Below, piece after piece: positions 44,926 through 55,055 of a DNA stretch of 64,000 nucleotides. The translations under genes were made by a program, and so were the position numbers. The first letter of the stretch is position 1. Each line of letters begins with the position of its first letter. The DNA comes from Cytobacillus depressus (GTDB taxonomy: Bacteria > Bacillota > Bacilli > Bacillales > Cytobacillaceae). Below the pieces are notes generated by a model. The model did not search any database and was not told the DNA's origin. It saw nothing but the letters and a program-made list of their open reading frames with translations. The DNA is taken from positions 558,001 through 622,000 of the forward strand of contig NZ_WBOS01000001.1 in NCBI RefSeq assembly GCF_008923245.1, in the 5' to 3' direction.

Positions 44926-45339
44926 CTATATTACACAATCAGGACAGCGTCCATATATTTCAAATTTATGCCCTGATACATCATAGCCTTTTAAATTTTC
45001 TTGTAACTCTTTCATTGGACATGTGTCAATTTCTTTCGTTTTTCCGCAATCAAGACAAATAAAATGATGGTGATGATGCTCGTGAGAACAAGTAAAGCGG
45101 AAATGCTTCTCTCCTGATAATTCGGTCATTTCAAATATTCCTAGCTCAACAAATAAGGATAGATTGCGATAGATCGTATCGAAGCTTAAGCCTGGATAAT
45201 CCTCTTTCATCCAATTGAGCACATCTCTTGCCGTTAAATATTTATTGTTTTCTGCAAAAAATTGCAGCATTTCTTCTCTTTTTCCAGTTTGTTTATATCC
45301 TTTTTCCTTTAAAAGCTCCAGCGCTTCGTTAACATCCAC
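44926..45339 (-). CDS. zur: zinc uptake regulator Zur (Fur family)
   Basis: The 137-residue repressor has a winged helix ([10 protein letters not shown] to [15 protein letters not shown]), a His-rich metal site (HEHHHHHF) and two structural Zn pairs, CLDC (95, 98) and CPDC (132, 135). The GTG at 45339 matches the B. subtilis start and has AAAGGGG eight bases upstream; 45348 is a longer alternative. It is in one operon with the znu transporter genes it probably represses. Confidence 0.94.
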   Translation of the reverse strand: MDVNEALELLKEKGYKQTGKREEMLQFFAENNKYLTARDVLNWMKEDYPGLSFDTIYRNLSLFVELGIFEMTELSGEKHFRFTCSHEHHHHHFICLDCGKTKEIDTCPMKELQENLKGYDVSGHKFEIYGRCPDCVI

Positions 45340-45393
45340 TTCTTTCACCCCTTTAAAGGAACTCTATGTTCTTTAAACACTTGTTGTTACATT

Positions 45394-46221
45394 TTAATTT
45401 AGCCTTTTAATGAGAATTGTTATAACTAAGATTAACACAGCTAACATGACAATCGTTCCGCCAGGCGCCAAATCTAAATAATATGATAGGGTTAATCCGC
45501 CTAACACAGATGTTTCGCCAAATATAATTGAATAGAATATTGTCTGTTTGAACCCTTTAGCGATTCGAATGCTCGCAGCCACAGGCAATGTCATTAAAGA
45601 CGAAACGAGCAAAATACCAACAATTCGCATGGATGCGGCAATAACAAGGGCAACTAATATTATAAAAATAAAATGAACACTTCTTGCGGCAATTCCAGAG
45701 GCTTTAGCATGCTCCTCATCAAAAGACAACAAAAATAATTCTTTATATAAAAGAAAAACAAGAGATATAACAAGAACACTAATAACAGCAATTGTCCATA
45801 AATCTACTCGGCTAACTGCGCTTACACTGCCGAATAAATAACTGAATAAATCTGTATTAAAGCCATTTGCAAGTGATATAAAAATGACGCCTAATCCAAT
45901 CCCGCCTGACAATATGATTGGAATCGCAAGCTCTTGATAATGCTTATAAACGGTTCGAAGCTTTTCAATAAATAAAGATCCCGTTACTGAAAATGCCATC
46001 CCCATATAAATTGGATTTAATCCGCTTAAACCAACAAATTTCTTCTCTAGAAAAAGACTAGCTGCAATTCCCGCTAGTGTAACATGGCTTAACGCATCTG
46101 CAATTAGCGAAAGTCTGCGGACAACGATAAAGACACCTAGTAAGGGAGCGATAATGCCAATAATAATTCCCGTTAAAAAGGCATTTTGCAAAAATTCGTA
46201 TTGTAATAAACTAGCTAGCAT
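45394..46221 (-). CDS. znuB: zinc ABC transporter permease ZnuB
   Basis: The 275-residue ABC-3 family permease has about eight membrane helices and the conserved AGIAASLFLEKK and MRIVGILLVSSLMTLPVAAS motifs. It overlaps znuC by 7 bases, so translation is coupled. It is adjacent to zur; the binding protein ZnuA is not encoded here and must be elsewhere. Confidence 0.94.
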   Translation of the reverse strand: MLASLLQYEFLQNAFLTGIIIGIIAPLLGVFIVVRRLSLIADALSHVTLAGIAASLFLEKKFVGLSGLNPIYMGMAFSVTGSLFIEKLRTVYKHYQELAIPIILSGGIGLGVIFISLANGFNTDLFSYLFGSVSAVSRVDLWTIAVISVLVISLVFLLYKELFLLSFDEEHAKASGIAARSVHFIFIILVALVIAASMRIVGILLVSSLMTLPVAASIRIAKGFKQTIFYSIIFGETSVLGGLTLSYYLDLAPGGTIVMLAVLILVITILIKRLN

Positions 46222-47018
46222 TGCCCCGCTCCTTCATGTTGATGATGGTGATGATCATGATGATGTGTCAAAATATTGACATCATGGCCATAAAAATCAG
46301 ACAACTCTTCCATTTTCAATTGTTCAAATTCCATCGTTTCTCCATGAAAATGCAAATGTTTATTTAAACAAGCAACATGAGTCACCTTGTCAGATATAGC
46401 GCCAATATCATGTGTCACTAATAAAAGTGTAATTCCTAAATCTTTATTAAGCACATGAAGCATATCATAAAAGGATTGAACATTTTGGGCATCAACCCCA
46501 ACAGTAGGCTCGTCAAGTATTAGAAGCTTCGGATCGCTCACTAAAGCTCTCGCAATAAATACTCGCTGCTGTTGACCACCTGAAAGTTCGCCAATATTGC
46601 GTTTTTGAAATGGAAGGAGGCCAACAGAATCAATGGCTTGAATAACCTTCTGCTGATCCTCTTTTTTCATAAATTTGAAAAGCCCAAGCTTTTTTGTTAA
46701 TCCACTTGCTACTACCTCAAAAACTGTTGCTGGAAAACCAGTATTAAAAGAATTTGCTTTTTGTGAAACAAAACCAATTTTTTGCCAATCCTTAAATTTG
46801 CTGACATCATCACCGAATAGACGGATTTCCCCTGTTTGCATTTTGAGTAATCCAAGGATGAGTTTTAGTAACGTTGATTTTCCTGAACCATTCGGTCCTA
46901 CAATTCCAAGAAACGCACCCTCTTCAATGGCTAAGTTTATATTTTCAAGAACATTTTCTTTTTCGTATCGGTAAAATAATTGATTTATTTCAATTATCGG
47001 CGTAGATTGCGCCTTCAT
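46215..47018 (-). CDS. znuC: zinc ABC transporter ATP-binding protein ZnuC
   Basis: The 267-residue ATPase has Walker A GPNGSGKST, signature [17 protein letters not shown] and Walker B LLILDEPTVGVD. The C-terminus is a histidine tail (THHHDHHHHQHEGAGQC), probably a zinc-binding extension. The ATG at 47018 has AAGGTG seven bases upstream and is preferred to 47048. It opens the znuC-znuB-zur operon. Confidence 0.95.
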   Translation of the reverse strand: MKAQSTPIIEINQLFYRYEKENVLENINLAIEEGAFLGIVGPNGSGKSTLLKLILGLLKMQTGEIRLFGDDVSKFKDWQKIGFVSQKANSFNTGFPATVFEVVASGLTKKLGLFKFMKKEDQQKVIQAIDSVGLLPFQKRNIGELSGGQQQRVFIARALVSDPKLLILDEPTVGVDAQNVQSFYDMLHVLNKDLGITLLLVTHDIGAISDKVTHVACLNKHLHFHGETMEFEQLKMEELSDFYGHDVNILTHHHDHHHHQHEGAGQC

Positions 47019-47034
47019 TTGTATCACCTTTTTC

Positions 47035-47056
47035 AAATTAAGAATCATTCCGATTT
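47035..47056 (-). promoter_or_regulatory. probable Zur box upstream of znuC
   Basis: On the minus strand AAATCGGAATGATTCTTAAT is followed by TT. It fits the 7-1-7 inverted repeat TCGTAAT-N-ATTACGA of Bacillus Zur, with one mismatch in the left half and two in the right. It begins 17 bases before the znuC start. Confidence 0.65.
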
Positions 47057-47190
47057 AACAAAAGAAAGTATACAGGAAGAGAAAAGATTTGTAAAGAAAC
47101 AAGGGGGACAAAGCAGAAAAGAAATAGTTATAATTATTTGTCACGATTTTTTATAATCCATCATAAAGTACATTTGAGGGGTGATGAGAG

Positions 47191-47445
47191 TTGAAAATTT
47201 TTGAAAATATCATCAATCATAAAATAAACAATATTTCTGTTGCTGAGTTATTAAAGTATGGAGAGCAATTTCAAGTATCAATCACTAAACAGCAAGCGAA
47301 TAAAATTGCTGAGTATCTTCGCGGAAAAAACATAAATATTTTTAATGATGCTGAACGTTCAAAAGTTGTAAAGGCCATTGCCAAAATTGCGGGCCCTGAA
47401 ACTGCTAGAGAAGTGAACCGTTTGTTTCTCCAATTGGCAAAATAA
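47191..47445 (+). CDS. yqfT: DUF2624 protein (YqfT-like)
   Basis: The 84-residue helical protein starts MKIFENIINHKINNISVAEL and ends NRLFLQLAK, matching the DUF2624/YqfT family in length and position. Function is unknown. The start is TTG with GAGGGGTGATG upstream. Confidence 0.88.
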   Translation: MKIFENIINHKINNISVAELLKYGEQFQVSITKQQANKIAEYLRGKNINIFNDAERSKVVKAIAKIAGPETAREVNRLFLQLAK

Positions 47446-47461
47446 TATTAATTGTAAGAGG

Positions 47462-47491
47462 AAAAAAGCTGTAATTTACTATCAGCTTTTT
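47462..47491. terminator. bidirectional terminator between yqfT and nfo
   Basis: AAAAAGCTG and CAGCTTTTT pair around an 11-base loop, with T and A runs on the two sides. The two genes are convergent. Confidence 0.75.
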
Positions 47492-47504
47492 CCCTCTTAG
47501 CACA

Positions 47505-48398
47505 TTAACCTCGCGTTATTAAATCAAGTAGATCTTCATTAAATTCTTGTGCACGCAGCATGGAAAGCTCATGTTTATATGGCGCTTTTTTATTGTTTTT
47601 GTCTTCGCCGACATATGGAGTCTCAAGAATTTTAGGAACATCCTTTAACTGAGGATGATGGACAATATAGTTTAACGCTTTAAAGCCGATATGACCAAAA
47701 CCAATATTCTCATGACGGTCCTTTTTCATTCCGCGTTCATTTTTACTGTCATTAATATGCATAACCTTTAGTCGGTCGAGGCCGATAATGCGATCAAATT
47801 GCTCTAACACACCATCAAAATCTTCCACAATATTATAACCGGCATCATGTATATGGCAAGTATCGAAGCAGACAGAAAGATGGTCATTATAATTGACTCC
47901 ATCAATAATCATCGCTAATTCCTCGAATGTCTTTCCGCATTCGGAGCCTTTTCCCGCCATCGTTTCAAGGGCAATTTGGACCTTTTCATCCCCTGCTAAT
48001 ACTTCGTTTAACCCTTCAACAATCTTCTTAATTCCAGCCTCTGTACCGGCTCCTACATGCGCTCCTGGATGCAATACGATCTGTTTGGCGCCAATTGCTT
48101 CCGTACGATCGATTTCAGTTCTTAAGAAGTTTACACCTAATTCAAAAGTACTTGGGTTTTCTGTATTGCCAATATTAATAATATACGGGGCATGGACAAT
48201 AATATCGGATATTCCATTTGCCTCCATATGCTTTAAACCTGCTTCAATATTTAAATCTTCTATTTTCTTTCGTCTCGTATTTTGTGGTGCACCCGTATAA
48301 ATCATAAACGTGTTGGAACCATAGGAGACGGCTTCCTCACTCGCCGCTAAGAGCATTTTTTTCCCACTCATCGAAACATGAGATCCGATTTTTGGCAT
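47505..48398 (-). CDS. nfo: endonuclease IV (deoxyribonuclease IV)
   Basis: The 297-residue AP endonuclease has the TIM-barrel zinc-site motifs [37 protein letters not shown] and [21 protein letters not shown]. It incises DNA 5' to abasic sites during base-excision repair. AAGGGAGAGAG precedes the ATG. It lies 24 bases downstream of cshB, as in B. subtilis. Confidence 0.97.
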   Translation of the reverse strand: MPKIGSHVSMSGKKMLLAASEEAVSYGSNTFMIYTGAPQNTRRKKIEDLNIEAGLKHMEANGISDIIVHAPYIINIGNTENPSTFELGVNFLRTEIDRTEAIGAKQIVLHPGAHVGAGTEAGIKKIVEGLNEVLAGDEKVQIALETMAGKGSECGKTFEELAMIIDGVNYNDHLSVCFDTCHIHDAGYNIVEDFDGVLEQFDRIIGLDRLKVMHINDSKNERGMKKDRHENIGFGHIGFKALNYIVHHPQLKDVPKILETPYVGEDKNNKKAPYKHELSMLRAQEFNEDLLDLITRG

Positions 48399-48422
48399 AT
48401 TTCTCTCTCCCTTTCTCTAATC

Positions 48423-49736
48423 TTATTTTTTTCTCTGTAATCTTCTTTGGCGCTTTTTGAAGCTTTCAATTTCAGATTGCATTTTCTTTTTATACCCTGG
48501 CTTAACTTTTTTAGGTTTTTGGACAATTGAATGTGCTTGTTTATCAATGTTATCTGTTTGCTTTTGACGATTTTTCCGCTTGTTTCGACTACCTAAATCT
48601 GTCCATTCCCCCTTGAGAAGGTCTACATGATGGAACTCAATGTCCATTTTCTCAAGACGATTTAGTGCATCCTCATCAGATGGATCATATATGGTTAACG
48701 CAATCCCTGAATATCCAGCACGAGCTGTTCTGCCGACACGGTGTATATAAAAGTCTAAGTCCGAAGGCAGCTCATAGTTAATGACATGACTAATTCCTTG
48801 AATATCGATTCCTCTTGCTGCCAAATCTGTCGCAACAATATATTGAAATTCTAAATCCTTTATTTGCTTCATCATCTTTTTTCGTTCACGCGGATTAAGA
48901 TCTCCATGTATGCGGCCAACTTTTAAGCCCTTTTTAATTAATGAATCCGCCACTTCATCTGCCATCTTCTTTGTATTCGTAAAAACAATTGCCAAATAAG
49001 GATTAAATACAGTCAAGGCTTCATATACAAGCTTATCCTTATTACGATGTCTAGAAGGCATGATCCAATGATCAATTTTAGCTGCAGCTACTTGTTTAGG
49101 ATCAACTTGAATGTATTTTGGGTTTTCCATATATTTCTTTAAAAATGGTTTTAATTTCTCCGGGATTGTCGCGGAAAAAATCAGCATCTGTAGCTTTTCT
49201 GGCATTCTCGAAGCGATTTGATCAATATCCTCAATGAAGCCCATGTCTAGCATTAAATCTGCTTCATCGACAACTAGCATTGTTGCTGTGTGCACAAATA
49301 GTGCTTGTTCCTTCACAAGATCATTAATTCTTCCTGGAGTACCGACAACGATTTGCGGCTGATTTTTTAATTTTTCAATCGATCTTTGCTTGTCCGTACC
49401 TCCGACGTAACAGCGTGCAGAAATTTCTTCTCCTTCACGGCAATGCTTCGTTACTTTTAGGATTTCATGGTAAATTTGGCTTGCCAGTTCCCTTGTCGGT
49501 GCAGCGATGACAGCTTGTACTTCCTGTTTTTCAAAATCTATTTTTTGTAAAATAGGCAAAACATAGGCATGAGTTTTTCCGGTACCTGTTTGAGACTGCC
49601 CTATGGCTGACTCTCCTTTTAACACCGTTGGAATTAATCTTTCTTGTATTTCCGTTGGCTCAAAAAAGCCTAATTCGTTCACCGCATCCTCAATAAATGC
49701 TTTCAATTCAAAACGTGCAAATTTATTTTCTATCAT
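48423..49736 (-). CDS. cshB: DEAD-box ATP-dependent RNA helicase CshB
   Basis: The 437-residue helicase has the Q-motif FEPTEIQERLIP, motif I GQSQTGTGKTHAY, II VVDEADLMLD, III FSATIP and VI HRVGRTARAG, and a basic C-terminal tail rich in KK/RR from residue 380. It unwinds RNA in mRNA turnover or ribosome biogenesis and cold adaptation. Synteny with nfo and yqfQ supports CshB. AAGGAG precedes the ATG. Confidence 0.95.
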   Translation of the reverse strand: MIENKFARFELKAFIEDAVNELGFFEPTEIQERLIPTVLKGESAIGQSQTGTGKTHAYVLPILQKIDFEKQEVQAVIAAPTRELASQIYHEILKVTKHCREGEEISARCYVGGTDKQRSIEKLKNQPQIVVGTPGRINDLVKEQALFVHTATMLVVDEADLMLDMGFIEDIDQIASRMPEKLQMLIFSATIPEKLKPFLKKYMENPKYIQVDPKQVAAAKIDHWIMPSRHRNKDKLVYEALTVFNPYLAIVFTNTKKMADEVADSLIKKGLKVGRIHGDLNPRERKKMMKQIKDLEFQYIVATDLAARGIDIQGISHVINYELPSDLDFYIHRVGRTARAGYSGIALTIYDPSDEDALNRLEKMDIEFHHVDLLKGEWTDLGSRNKRKNRQKQTDNIDKQAHSIVQKPKKVKPGYKKKMQSEIESFKKRQRRLQRKK

Positions 49737-49920
49737 TTATTTAACTCCTTCATTTCGATTCAAGTAATCATCCTGTTATTATAATAAAATTTGCTTGAAA
49801 TAACCACCCATACCTTTCTTCTTAAAGTTTTCAATTTAATTAGTAAATATAAAACAGTTAAAACCATTTCGACATTTGTGCATAGCTTATTACTAATAGA
49901 TAAGAATGGAGGCCAATTAT

Positions 49921-50577
49921 ATGATAAATGGACCAAGGGCACCTTTTCACGGAGGAATGCCTCCTCATGCCTTTAGAAATCAAATGTTCGGCCCTCCTCC
50001 AATGGGCTTCCGGGGGGCTCAGCCCTTCATGAGAGGCCCAGGAGCTCCGATGGGTGGTGCAGGCGGCCCAATGGCTAGAGGTGGATTCAGAGGACTGGGA
50101 GTCCCTCAGCAAATGAGACAAGGCGGTGGCAGCGGAGGGCTTTTCTCCAAACTATTAGGCCGTGGAAACTCAGGCCGCGGTTTGGGTGGAGGTGCAATGC
50201 AAACAGCAAGTAGAGCAGCTGGCGCAGGGAATACCGGTGCAGGCGGAATTCTTAAATCACTTAGCGACCCTGGAGCGGTTACAGGCTTTTTACAAAATAC
50301 ACAAAAGGTACTAAATACTGCTCAACAAATTGGACCAATGGTTCAGCAATATGGTCCCCTCGTAAGAAACATCCCTGCTATATGGAAGCTTTATAGAGGA
50401 ATTAAAGGCTCATCAAATGAAACTTCCGAAGAAAAGGAAAAAGAAATTAAGAAACCTAAAAAAACTAAAAAGGCTGCTAATACTAAGAAACAAGATACTC
50501 CAATTATCGAAGAGTCCACAATAGAAAATGAGAAAAAAGCTGAAATTGGAATGTCAAAACCGAAACTCTATGTATAA
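49921..50577 (+). CDS. yqfQ: VrrA/YqfQ family protein
   Basis: The 218-residue protein has a low-complexity Gly/Pro/Met/Arg-rich N-terminus (residues 1-90), a short helical middle and a lysine-rich C-terminus (KKPKKTKKAANTKK). This is the layout of the YqfQ/VrrA family, whose B. anthracis member contains a variable tandem repeat; related proteins are known from the spore coat. ATG at 49921 has GGAGG eight bases upstream; an ATG at 49906 is an artefact of that site. Confidence 0.85.
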   Translation: MINGPRAPFHGGMPPHAFRNQMFGPPPMGFRGAQPFMRGPGAPMGGAGGPMARGGFRGLGVPQQMRQGGGSGGLFSKLLGRGNSGRGLGGGAMQTASRAAGAGNTGAGGILKSLSDPGAVTGFLQNTQKVLNTAQQIGPMVQQYGPLVRNIPAIWKLYRGIKGSSNETSEEKEKEIKKPKKTKKAANTKKQDTPIIEESTIENEKKAEIGMSKPKLYV

Positions 50578-50765
50578 TATTTTCCCTATAAAAACATTAT
50601 TTTGACCATTGCCATGCTGAGAAACACTTCGCTATTTATCCCCTTTTAGTATTATTATTATCAATTGTCCTTTATAATAGTATAAGTGTATGTTCATTGA
50701 ACTGATTGAACAGCAAAATATTGAATATTTATCTTCTTAGATCTTATCTAAAGGGGGCTTTATAT

Positions 50766-51707
50766 TTGGAAATTATTAAAATCTCGCCTCGTGGTTATTG
50801 CTACGGAGTTGTTGATGCGATGGTCATTGCAAGAAATGCTGCTCTTGATAAAACCTTGCCAAGGCCTATTTATATACTAGGAATGATTGTACACAATAAA
50901 CATGTTACTGATGCTTTTCAAGAGGATGGCATTATCACCCTTGACGGAAACAATCGTCTTGAAATTCTCGAAAAGGTTGATAAAGGAACAGTTATCTTTA
51001 CCGCTCACGGGATCTCACCACAGGTTAGAGAATTAGCGAAGCAAAAGGGCCTCGTGACGATCGATGCAACTTGTCCAGATGTAACAAGAACACATGATTT
51101 AATTAAGGATAAAACGGAACAAGGCTTTGAAATTATCTACATCGGTAAAAAAGGCCATCCTGAACCAGAAGGAGCAATTGGCGTCGCACCACAACAAGTT
51201 CATCTTGTTGAAACGATTGATGATGTAAATGCTCTTCAAATCGAAAATGATAAAGTTGTTGTCACGAATCAAACGACGATGAGTCAATGGGATGTTAAGC
51301 ACGTAATGGAGCAAATTAAAGAAAGATATCCGCATGCCGAATTCCATAAAGAAATTTGCCTTGCAACACAAGTTCGTCAAGAAGCAGTCGCTGAACAAGC
51401 TGGTAAGGCAGATGTACTAATTGTCGTTGGCGATCCAAAAAGCAATAACTCAAACCGTTTGGCACAAGTTTCAGAAGAAATTGCTAGTACGAAGGCGTAC
51501 CGAATCGCCGATGTTTCTGAGCTTGAAATTGACTGGATTAAGGATGCTTCCACTGTAGCTGTAACATCTGGAGCATCAACACCTACTCCAATTACAAAAG
51601 AAGTGATCTCGTTTATTGAACAGTTTAATCCGTTTGATGAAACAACGTGGAATAAAGAAAAAAGAGTACCGTTAAATAAAATTCTGCCTAAAGTAAAGAA
51701 ATCATAA
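50766..51707 (+). CDS. ispH: 4-hydroxy-3-methylbut-2-enyl diphosphate reductase
   Basis: The 313-residue enzyme converts HMBPP to IPP and DMAPP, the last step of the MEP pathway. The three cluster cysteines are C12 (GYCYG), C103 (DATCPDV) and C198 (EICLAT). TTG at 50766 is the start, with AAAGGGGGC seven bases upstream, and homologues begin at this residue. Both terminal MEP genes, ispG and ispH, are in this window, eight kilobases apart. Confidence 0.96.
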   Translation: MEIIKISPRGYCYGVVDAMVIARNAALDKTLPRPIYILGMIVHNKHVTDAFQEDGIITLDGNNRLEILEKVDKGTVIFTAHGISPQVRELAKQKGLVTIDATCPDVTRTHDLIKDKTEQGFEIIYIGKKGHPEPEGAIGVAPQQVHLVETIDDVNALQIENDKVVVTNQTTMSQWDVKHVMEQIKERYPHAEFHKEICLATQVRQEAVAEQAGKADVLIVVGDPKSNNSNRLAQVSEEIASTKAYRIADVSELEIDWIKDASTVAVTSGASTPTPITKEVISFIEQFNPFDETTWNKEKRVPLNKILPKVKKS

Positions 51708-51713
51708 CTTAAG

Positions 51714-51742
51714 AAAGAGGACGAAACCGTCCTCTTTTTCTT
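51714..51742. terminator. bidirectional terminator between ispH and yqfO
   Basis: AAAGAGGACG and CGTCCTCTTT pair perfectly around AAAC, followed by TTCTTTTT. Confidence 0.87.
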
Positions 51743-51754
51743 TTTAAAAACTTT

Positions 51755-52870
51755 TTAAACAAACTGAAAAGGATCTGTATGGATTTCAGAAGCAAAAATT
51801 GAAACCTCATACCCCTTTTCTTGACACATTTTTGTCAATTGGCTTGCAACACCTTTTTTCATTACCTTTTCAACATTATGGCCAGGATCAACAACATTAA
51901 GCCCCATCATCATCGCATCATGCGCAATGTGGTAATACATATCTCCGGTAACGTAAACATCTGCTCCTTTAAATTTAGCCGAAGTAAAATATTTATTTCC
52001 GTCCCCGCCTAGCACCGCTACCTTTTTAACCTTTGAATGTAAATCTCCAACGACACGTACACCATTTACTTCTAGTGTTTTCTTAACATGTTCAGCGAAT
52101 TCTCCTAATGTCATTTCCGCAATCTCACCAATTCTGCCTAGACCTAATACTTCGCCTTTATTTTCAAGCTTATAAATATCATAAGCAACCTCTTCGTATG
52201 GATGCGCTTTAAACATTGCTTTTAAAACTCTATTTTCCAAGTGAGCCGGATAAATCGTTTCAACTTTCTGTTCATTGACAGTTTCGAGTTTCCCGACAGC
52301 ACCGATAAAAGGATTGGTTCCTTCCTGAGGTAAGAATTGGCCAGTTCCAGGTGATGAGAAGGAACAATGACTATAATTGCCGATTGCCCCTGCTCCTGCG
52401 TCTCCCAAAGCGGTTTTAAGAGCGTTTGCATGCTCTTCAGGGACATATACAACCAGTTTCCTTAATTCAGTCTCATATGTAGGATAAAGCACCTCTGTAT
52501 TAACTAGCTGAAGTGCATCAGCTAGCATATCATTTACTCCGCCTGCTGCTACGTCTAAATTCGTATGGGCAGCATAGACAGCTATATCATGTTTAATTAG
52601 CTTCTCTATTAGCCTTCCTGCAGGGGTATCAGTCGCGATCGATTTAAGCGGACGAAAAATAGGCGGATGATGCGCAATGATAAGCTGAACGTTTTTGGAA
52701 ATTGCTTCATCCACTACCTCTTCCAATACATCCAAAGCAATCATTACGTTTTCAATTGGCTTGTTTAGTCTGCCAATTTGCAAGCCAATTTTATCCCCTT
52801 CCATTGCGTATCCTTTTGGAGAAAATTGTTCAAAAAGCTGGATAATTTCATGTCCATTAACCTTTTTCAA
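51755..52870 (-). CDS. yqfO: Nif3-like dinuclear metal protein YqfO
   Basis: The 371-residue protein has the Nif3 motifs ENVMIALDV, LIIAHHPPIF (metal ligands) and AAHTNLDVAAGG, an inserted PII/CutA-like domain (residues 130-235), and the C-terminal GGDGNKYF and DPGHNVEK motifs. It is likely a GTP cyclohydrolase I type 2-like or metal-dependent hydrolase of unknown substrate. The TTG at 52870 with GAGGAGG upstream lies inside the end of trmK (14-base overlap). Confidence 0.93.
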   Translation of the reverse strand: MKKVNGHEIIQLFEQFSPKGYAMEGDKIGLQIGRLNKPIENVMIALDVLEEVVDEAISKNVQLIIAHHPPIFRPLKSIATDTPAGRLIEKLIKHDIAVYAAHTNLDVAAGGVNDMLADALQLVNTEVLYPTYETELRKLVVYVPEEHANALKTALGDAGAGAIGNYSHCSFSSPGTGQFLPQEGTNPFIGAVGKLETVNEQKVETIYPAHLENRVLKAMFKAHPYEEVAYDIYKLENKGEVLGLGRIGEIAEMTLGEFAEHVKKTLEVNGVRVVGDLHSKVKKVAVLGGDGNKYFTSAKFKGADVYVTGDMYYHIAHDAMMMGLNVVDPGHNVEKVMKKGVASQLTKMCQEKGYEVSIFASEIHTDPFQFV

Positions 52871-53576
52871 TTTCCAGTACCTCCTCAACCATCTTAATCT
52901 TCTCGATCAGCTCATGTTTTTTGCTTCTTGTTTCCTCAGTATCTGCCGCTTTTTCAAGCTGATTTAATATCCTTTGCCAATTCCTTAATTCAGCCGACCA
53001 TTTCTTTTTAAAAACGGCGGAATTTTGTTTTAGCAAAAAAGGGCCAAATAATAATTCCATTTGTAATTCTTTTTCCGGTTTATTCAAGGGGTTCCCTTTT
53101 TCAGCTACTAAGACTTCATAAATTTTATTATCTTCTTCAAGTATTTCTTCAGCAATAAGAACCCAGCCATTTTGAGAAAGCCAGTTTCTAATGGAGATGG
53201 CACTAATATTTGGCTGCAAAATTAACCTTTTTACTGTCTCCAGCTTTTCCTTGCCATCTTCTAAAATGCTTGTTATTAACGCTCCACCCATACCAGCAAT
53301 GGAAATACAATCTACTTCTTCTGAGCTAATTACTTCAAGGCCATTTCCTTTTCGGACACTTATTTGTTCTTGTAAGCCTTCAATTTCTACTTGTCGTTTG
53401 GCAGAATGGTATGGCCCCTCCACTACTTCTCCAGCAACAGCAAATGGGATAATGCCAACTTTCACAGCATAACAAGGTAAATAGGCGTGATCAGAGCCAA
53501 TATCAGCTAATCGAAATCCTTTCGGTATATTATTTGCAACAACCTCTAAACGTTGTGATAATTTCTCTGTATTCAA
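52857..53576 (-). CDS. trmK: tRNA (adenine(22)-N1)-methyltransferase TrmK
   Basis: The 239-residue SAM enzyme has motif I RLADIGSDHAYLPCY, the IAGMGGALI motif and a C-terminal coiled-coil domain (residues 165-239). It methylates A22 of tRNA. The start is TTG at 53576 with GTGGTGAC upstream. It is coupled to yqfO by overlap, as in B. subtilis (yqfN-yqfO). Confidence 0.95.
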   Translation of the reverse strand: MNTEKLSQRLEVVANNIPKGFRLADIGSDHAYLPCYAVKVGIIPFAVAGEVVEGPYHSAKRQVEIEGLQEQISVRKGNGLEVISSEEVDCISIAGMGGALITSILEDGKEKLETVKRLILQPNISAISIRNWLSQNGWVLIAEEILEEDNKIYEVLVAEKGNPLNKPEKELQMELLFGPFLLKQNSAVFKKKWSAELRNWQRILNQLEKAADTEETRSKKHELIEKIKMVEEVLEIEKG

Positions 53577-53682
53577 TTAAGTCACCACTTTTATTTATTT
53601 GTCTAGGCTTTATTAGACATAGCTGTTAATTTCAACATTAAGCTATAACACAGGCATTGTCTAAAATCCTTTATTAAAGTAT

Positions 53683-53717
53683 AAAAAAAGTCCTTTACAA
53701 AGGCAAAGGACTTTTTT
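53683..53717 (-). terminator. terminator after cccA
   Basis: AAAAGTCCTTT and AAAGGACTTTT form a perfect stem, followed on the minus strand by TTTTTATAC. Confidence 0.85.
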
Positions 53718-53760
53718 GCTCGAGCACCTGATTTAGGCACTGTCACGTTTCGTATGAAAA

Positions 53761-54123
53761 TTACTTTAATTCAGCTAACCACGCAGCCATTTCGCCTGCT
53801 TTATCGGCTGGAACTAAACCTGGAGGCATTGCTCCTTTACCATGTTCAAGAATATCAGCAATTTCATCTTGTGATAAATGATCACCCACACCTTTTAAAG
53901 CGGGTCCAACTGCACCTTGGTATTGGTCACCGTGGCACCCAATACAGCTCTTTTGATAGATCTCCTCAGGGCTTGCTGCAGCCGTTTCTTCCGTTTTTCC
54001 TCCGCCGCCTTCTTTTTCAGCAGCGATTTGCTCGGCATCTCCAAGTCCTTTGAATGAAATAAGGAGCATGGCTATAATACCTAAAGCAAAAATTAAGATG
54101 TACGGCATGACTGGATTTTTCAT
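53761..54123 (-). CDS. cccA: cytochrome c-550 (membrane-anchored)
   Basis: The 120-residue protein has an uncleaved N-terminal membrane helix (residues 7-25), a linker, and a class I cytochrome c domain with the haem motif C60-I-G-C63-H64 and distal Met99 (AMPPG). It carries electrons on the outer face of the membrane. ATG at 54123 with AAGGGAGG upstream; B. subtilis CccA is also 120 residues. Confidence 0.96.
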   Translation of the reverse strand: MKNPVMPYILIFALGIIAMLLISFKGLGDAEQIAAEKEGGGGKTEETAAASPEEIYQKSCIGCHGDQYQGAVGPALKGVGDHLSQDEIADILEHGKGAMPPGLVPADKAGEMAAWLAELK

Positions 54124-54444
54124 GTTTAAACCTCCCTTATGTAAGAACATCTCAATATAACTAAATTAATTATACAAACAATTCCTATTCTACTTCATAT
54201 TGGTGAGAAGGAAAAGCCCTAAAGCTAACTTTGTCCTATCAAATTCAAAAATTAGACAAAACTCTATCAACTAAGATGGAATATCGGGATTTTTATCAAA
54301 TATTGGCCGCACCCAATTTGTCGAGCAATGACTAATCCCTGAATTCCAGAAGTTCTTTCGCCGATTTCTGTTAGTTTTCCATATTGTTTATTATAAGGGA
54401 GGTGATAATTAACAAAACATTTAAAAAAGTTTAAAAATATTTTA

Positions 54445-54975
54445 TTATTTAAATATAAAAATAATAATTAAAATAATTCCTAAAATACCTGAGATGCTGA
54501 ATGAATGTAATTTTAGCTTCCACCCGGTAAACAACCATAGTAAACAATTCACTACTATTCCTAAATATAGGCCTATCAAGCTTTCTGGATATAATCTTGA
54601 AATAAACTCAACGGACGATAATAATAAAATGAAGGCTGAAACAATTAAGGGAATTTGCAACAAGATTCCTTTTCTAATAAAGTATAATGTAAAAATAATG
54701 CCGATTAAGACAAATAAAATCGCAAAGGTGATTTGCAAAGTAATAGACAATTCAGTAAAATGGATTAAAACGAAAGTTAACGGAATGAAAAGCATAAATA
54801 GATAATGATTTTTCCTGTACCTTTTTTTAGGGCTAGCTGGCCCTTTCATATCTATCGATTCATTGCCTTCCGTATACAAGGCTAAAAGATAATCGCAATA
54901 ATGTTCGGGGAGCAGACGATTTTTTCTCCAGTTTCTTATTTCGTTAACAATTACCTTTTTTCTAGTTTCATTCAT
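54445..54975 (-). CDS. unknown membrane protein downstream of sigA
   Basis: The ~176-residue protein has a charged cytosolic N-terminus (MNETRKKVIVNEIRNWRKN) and then five to six membrane helices (residues 60-176). I do not recognise the family. The ribosome site is weak for the ATG at 54975, and a TTG at 54993 is an alternative. It follows sigA on the same strand. Confidence 0.65.
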   Translation of the reverse strand: MNETRKKVIVNEIRNWRKNRLLPEHYCDYLLALYTEGNESIDMKGPASPKKRYRKNHYLFMLFIPLTFVLIHFTELSITLQITFAILFVLIGIIFTLYFIRKGILLQIPLIVSAFILLLSSVEFISRLYPESLIGLYLGIVVNCLLWLFTGWKLKLHSFSISGILGIILIIIFIFK

Positions 54976-55055
54976 TAGGAAAAACACGTCCAATCTGGAA
55001 AAAAAAATAGTTTACCTCTATTGTAAGAAGTAAACTATTTCTTGACAAACATTTT

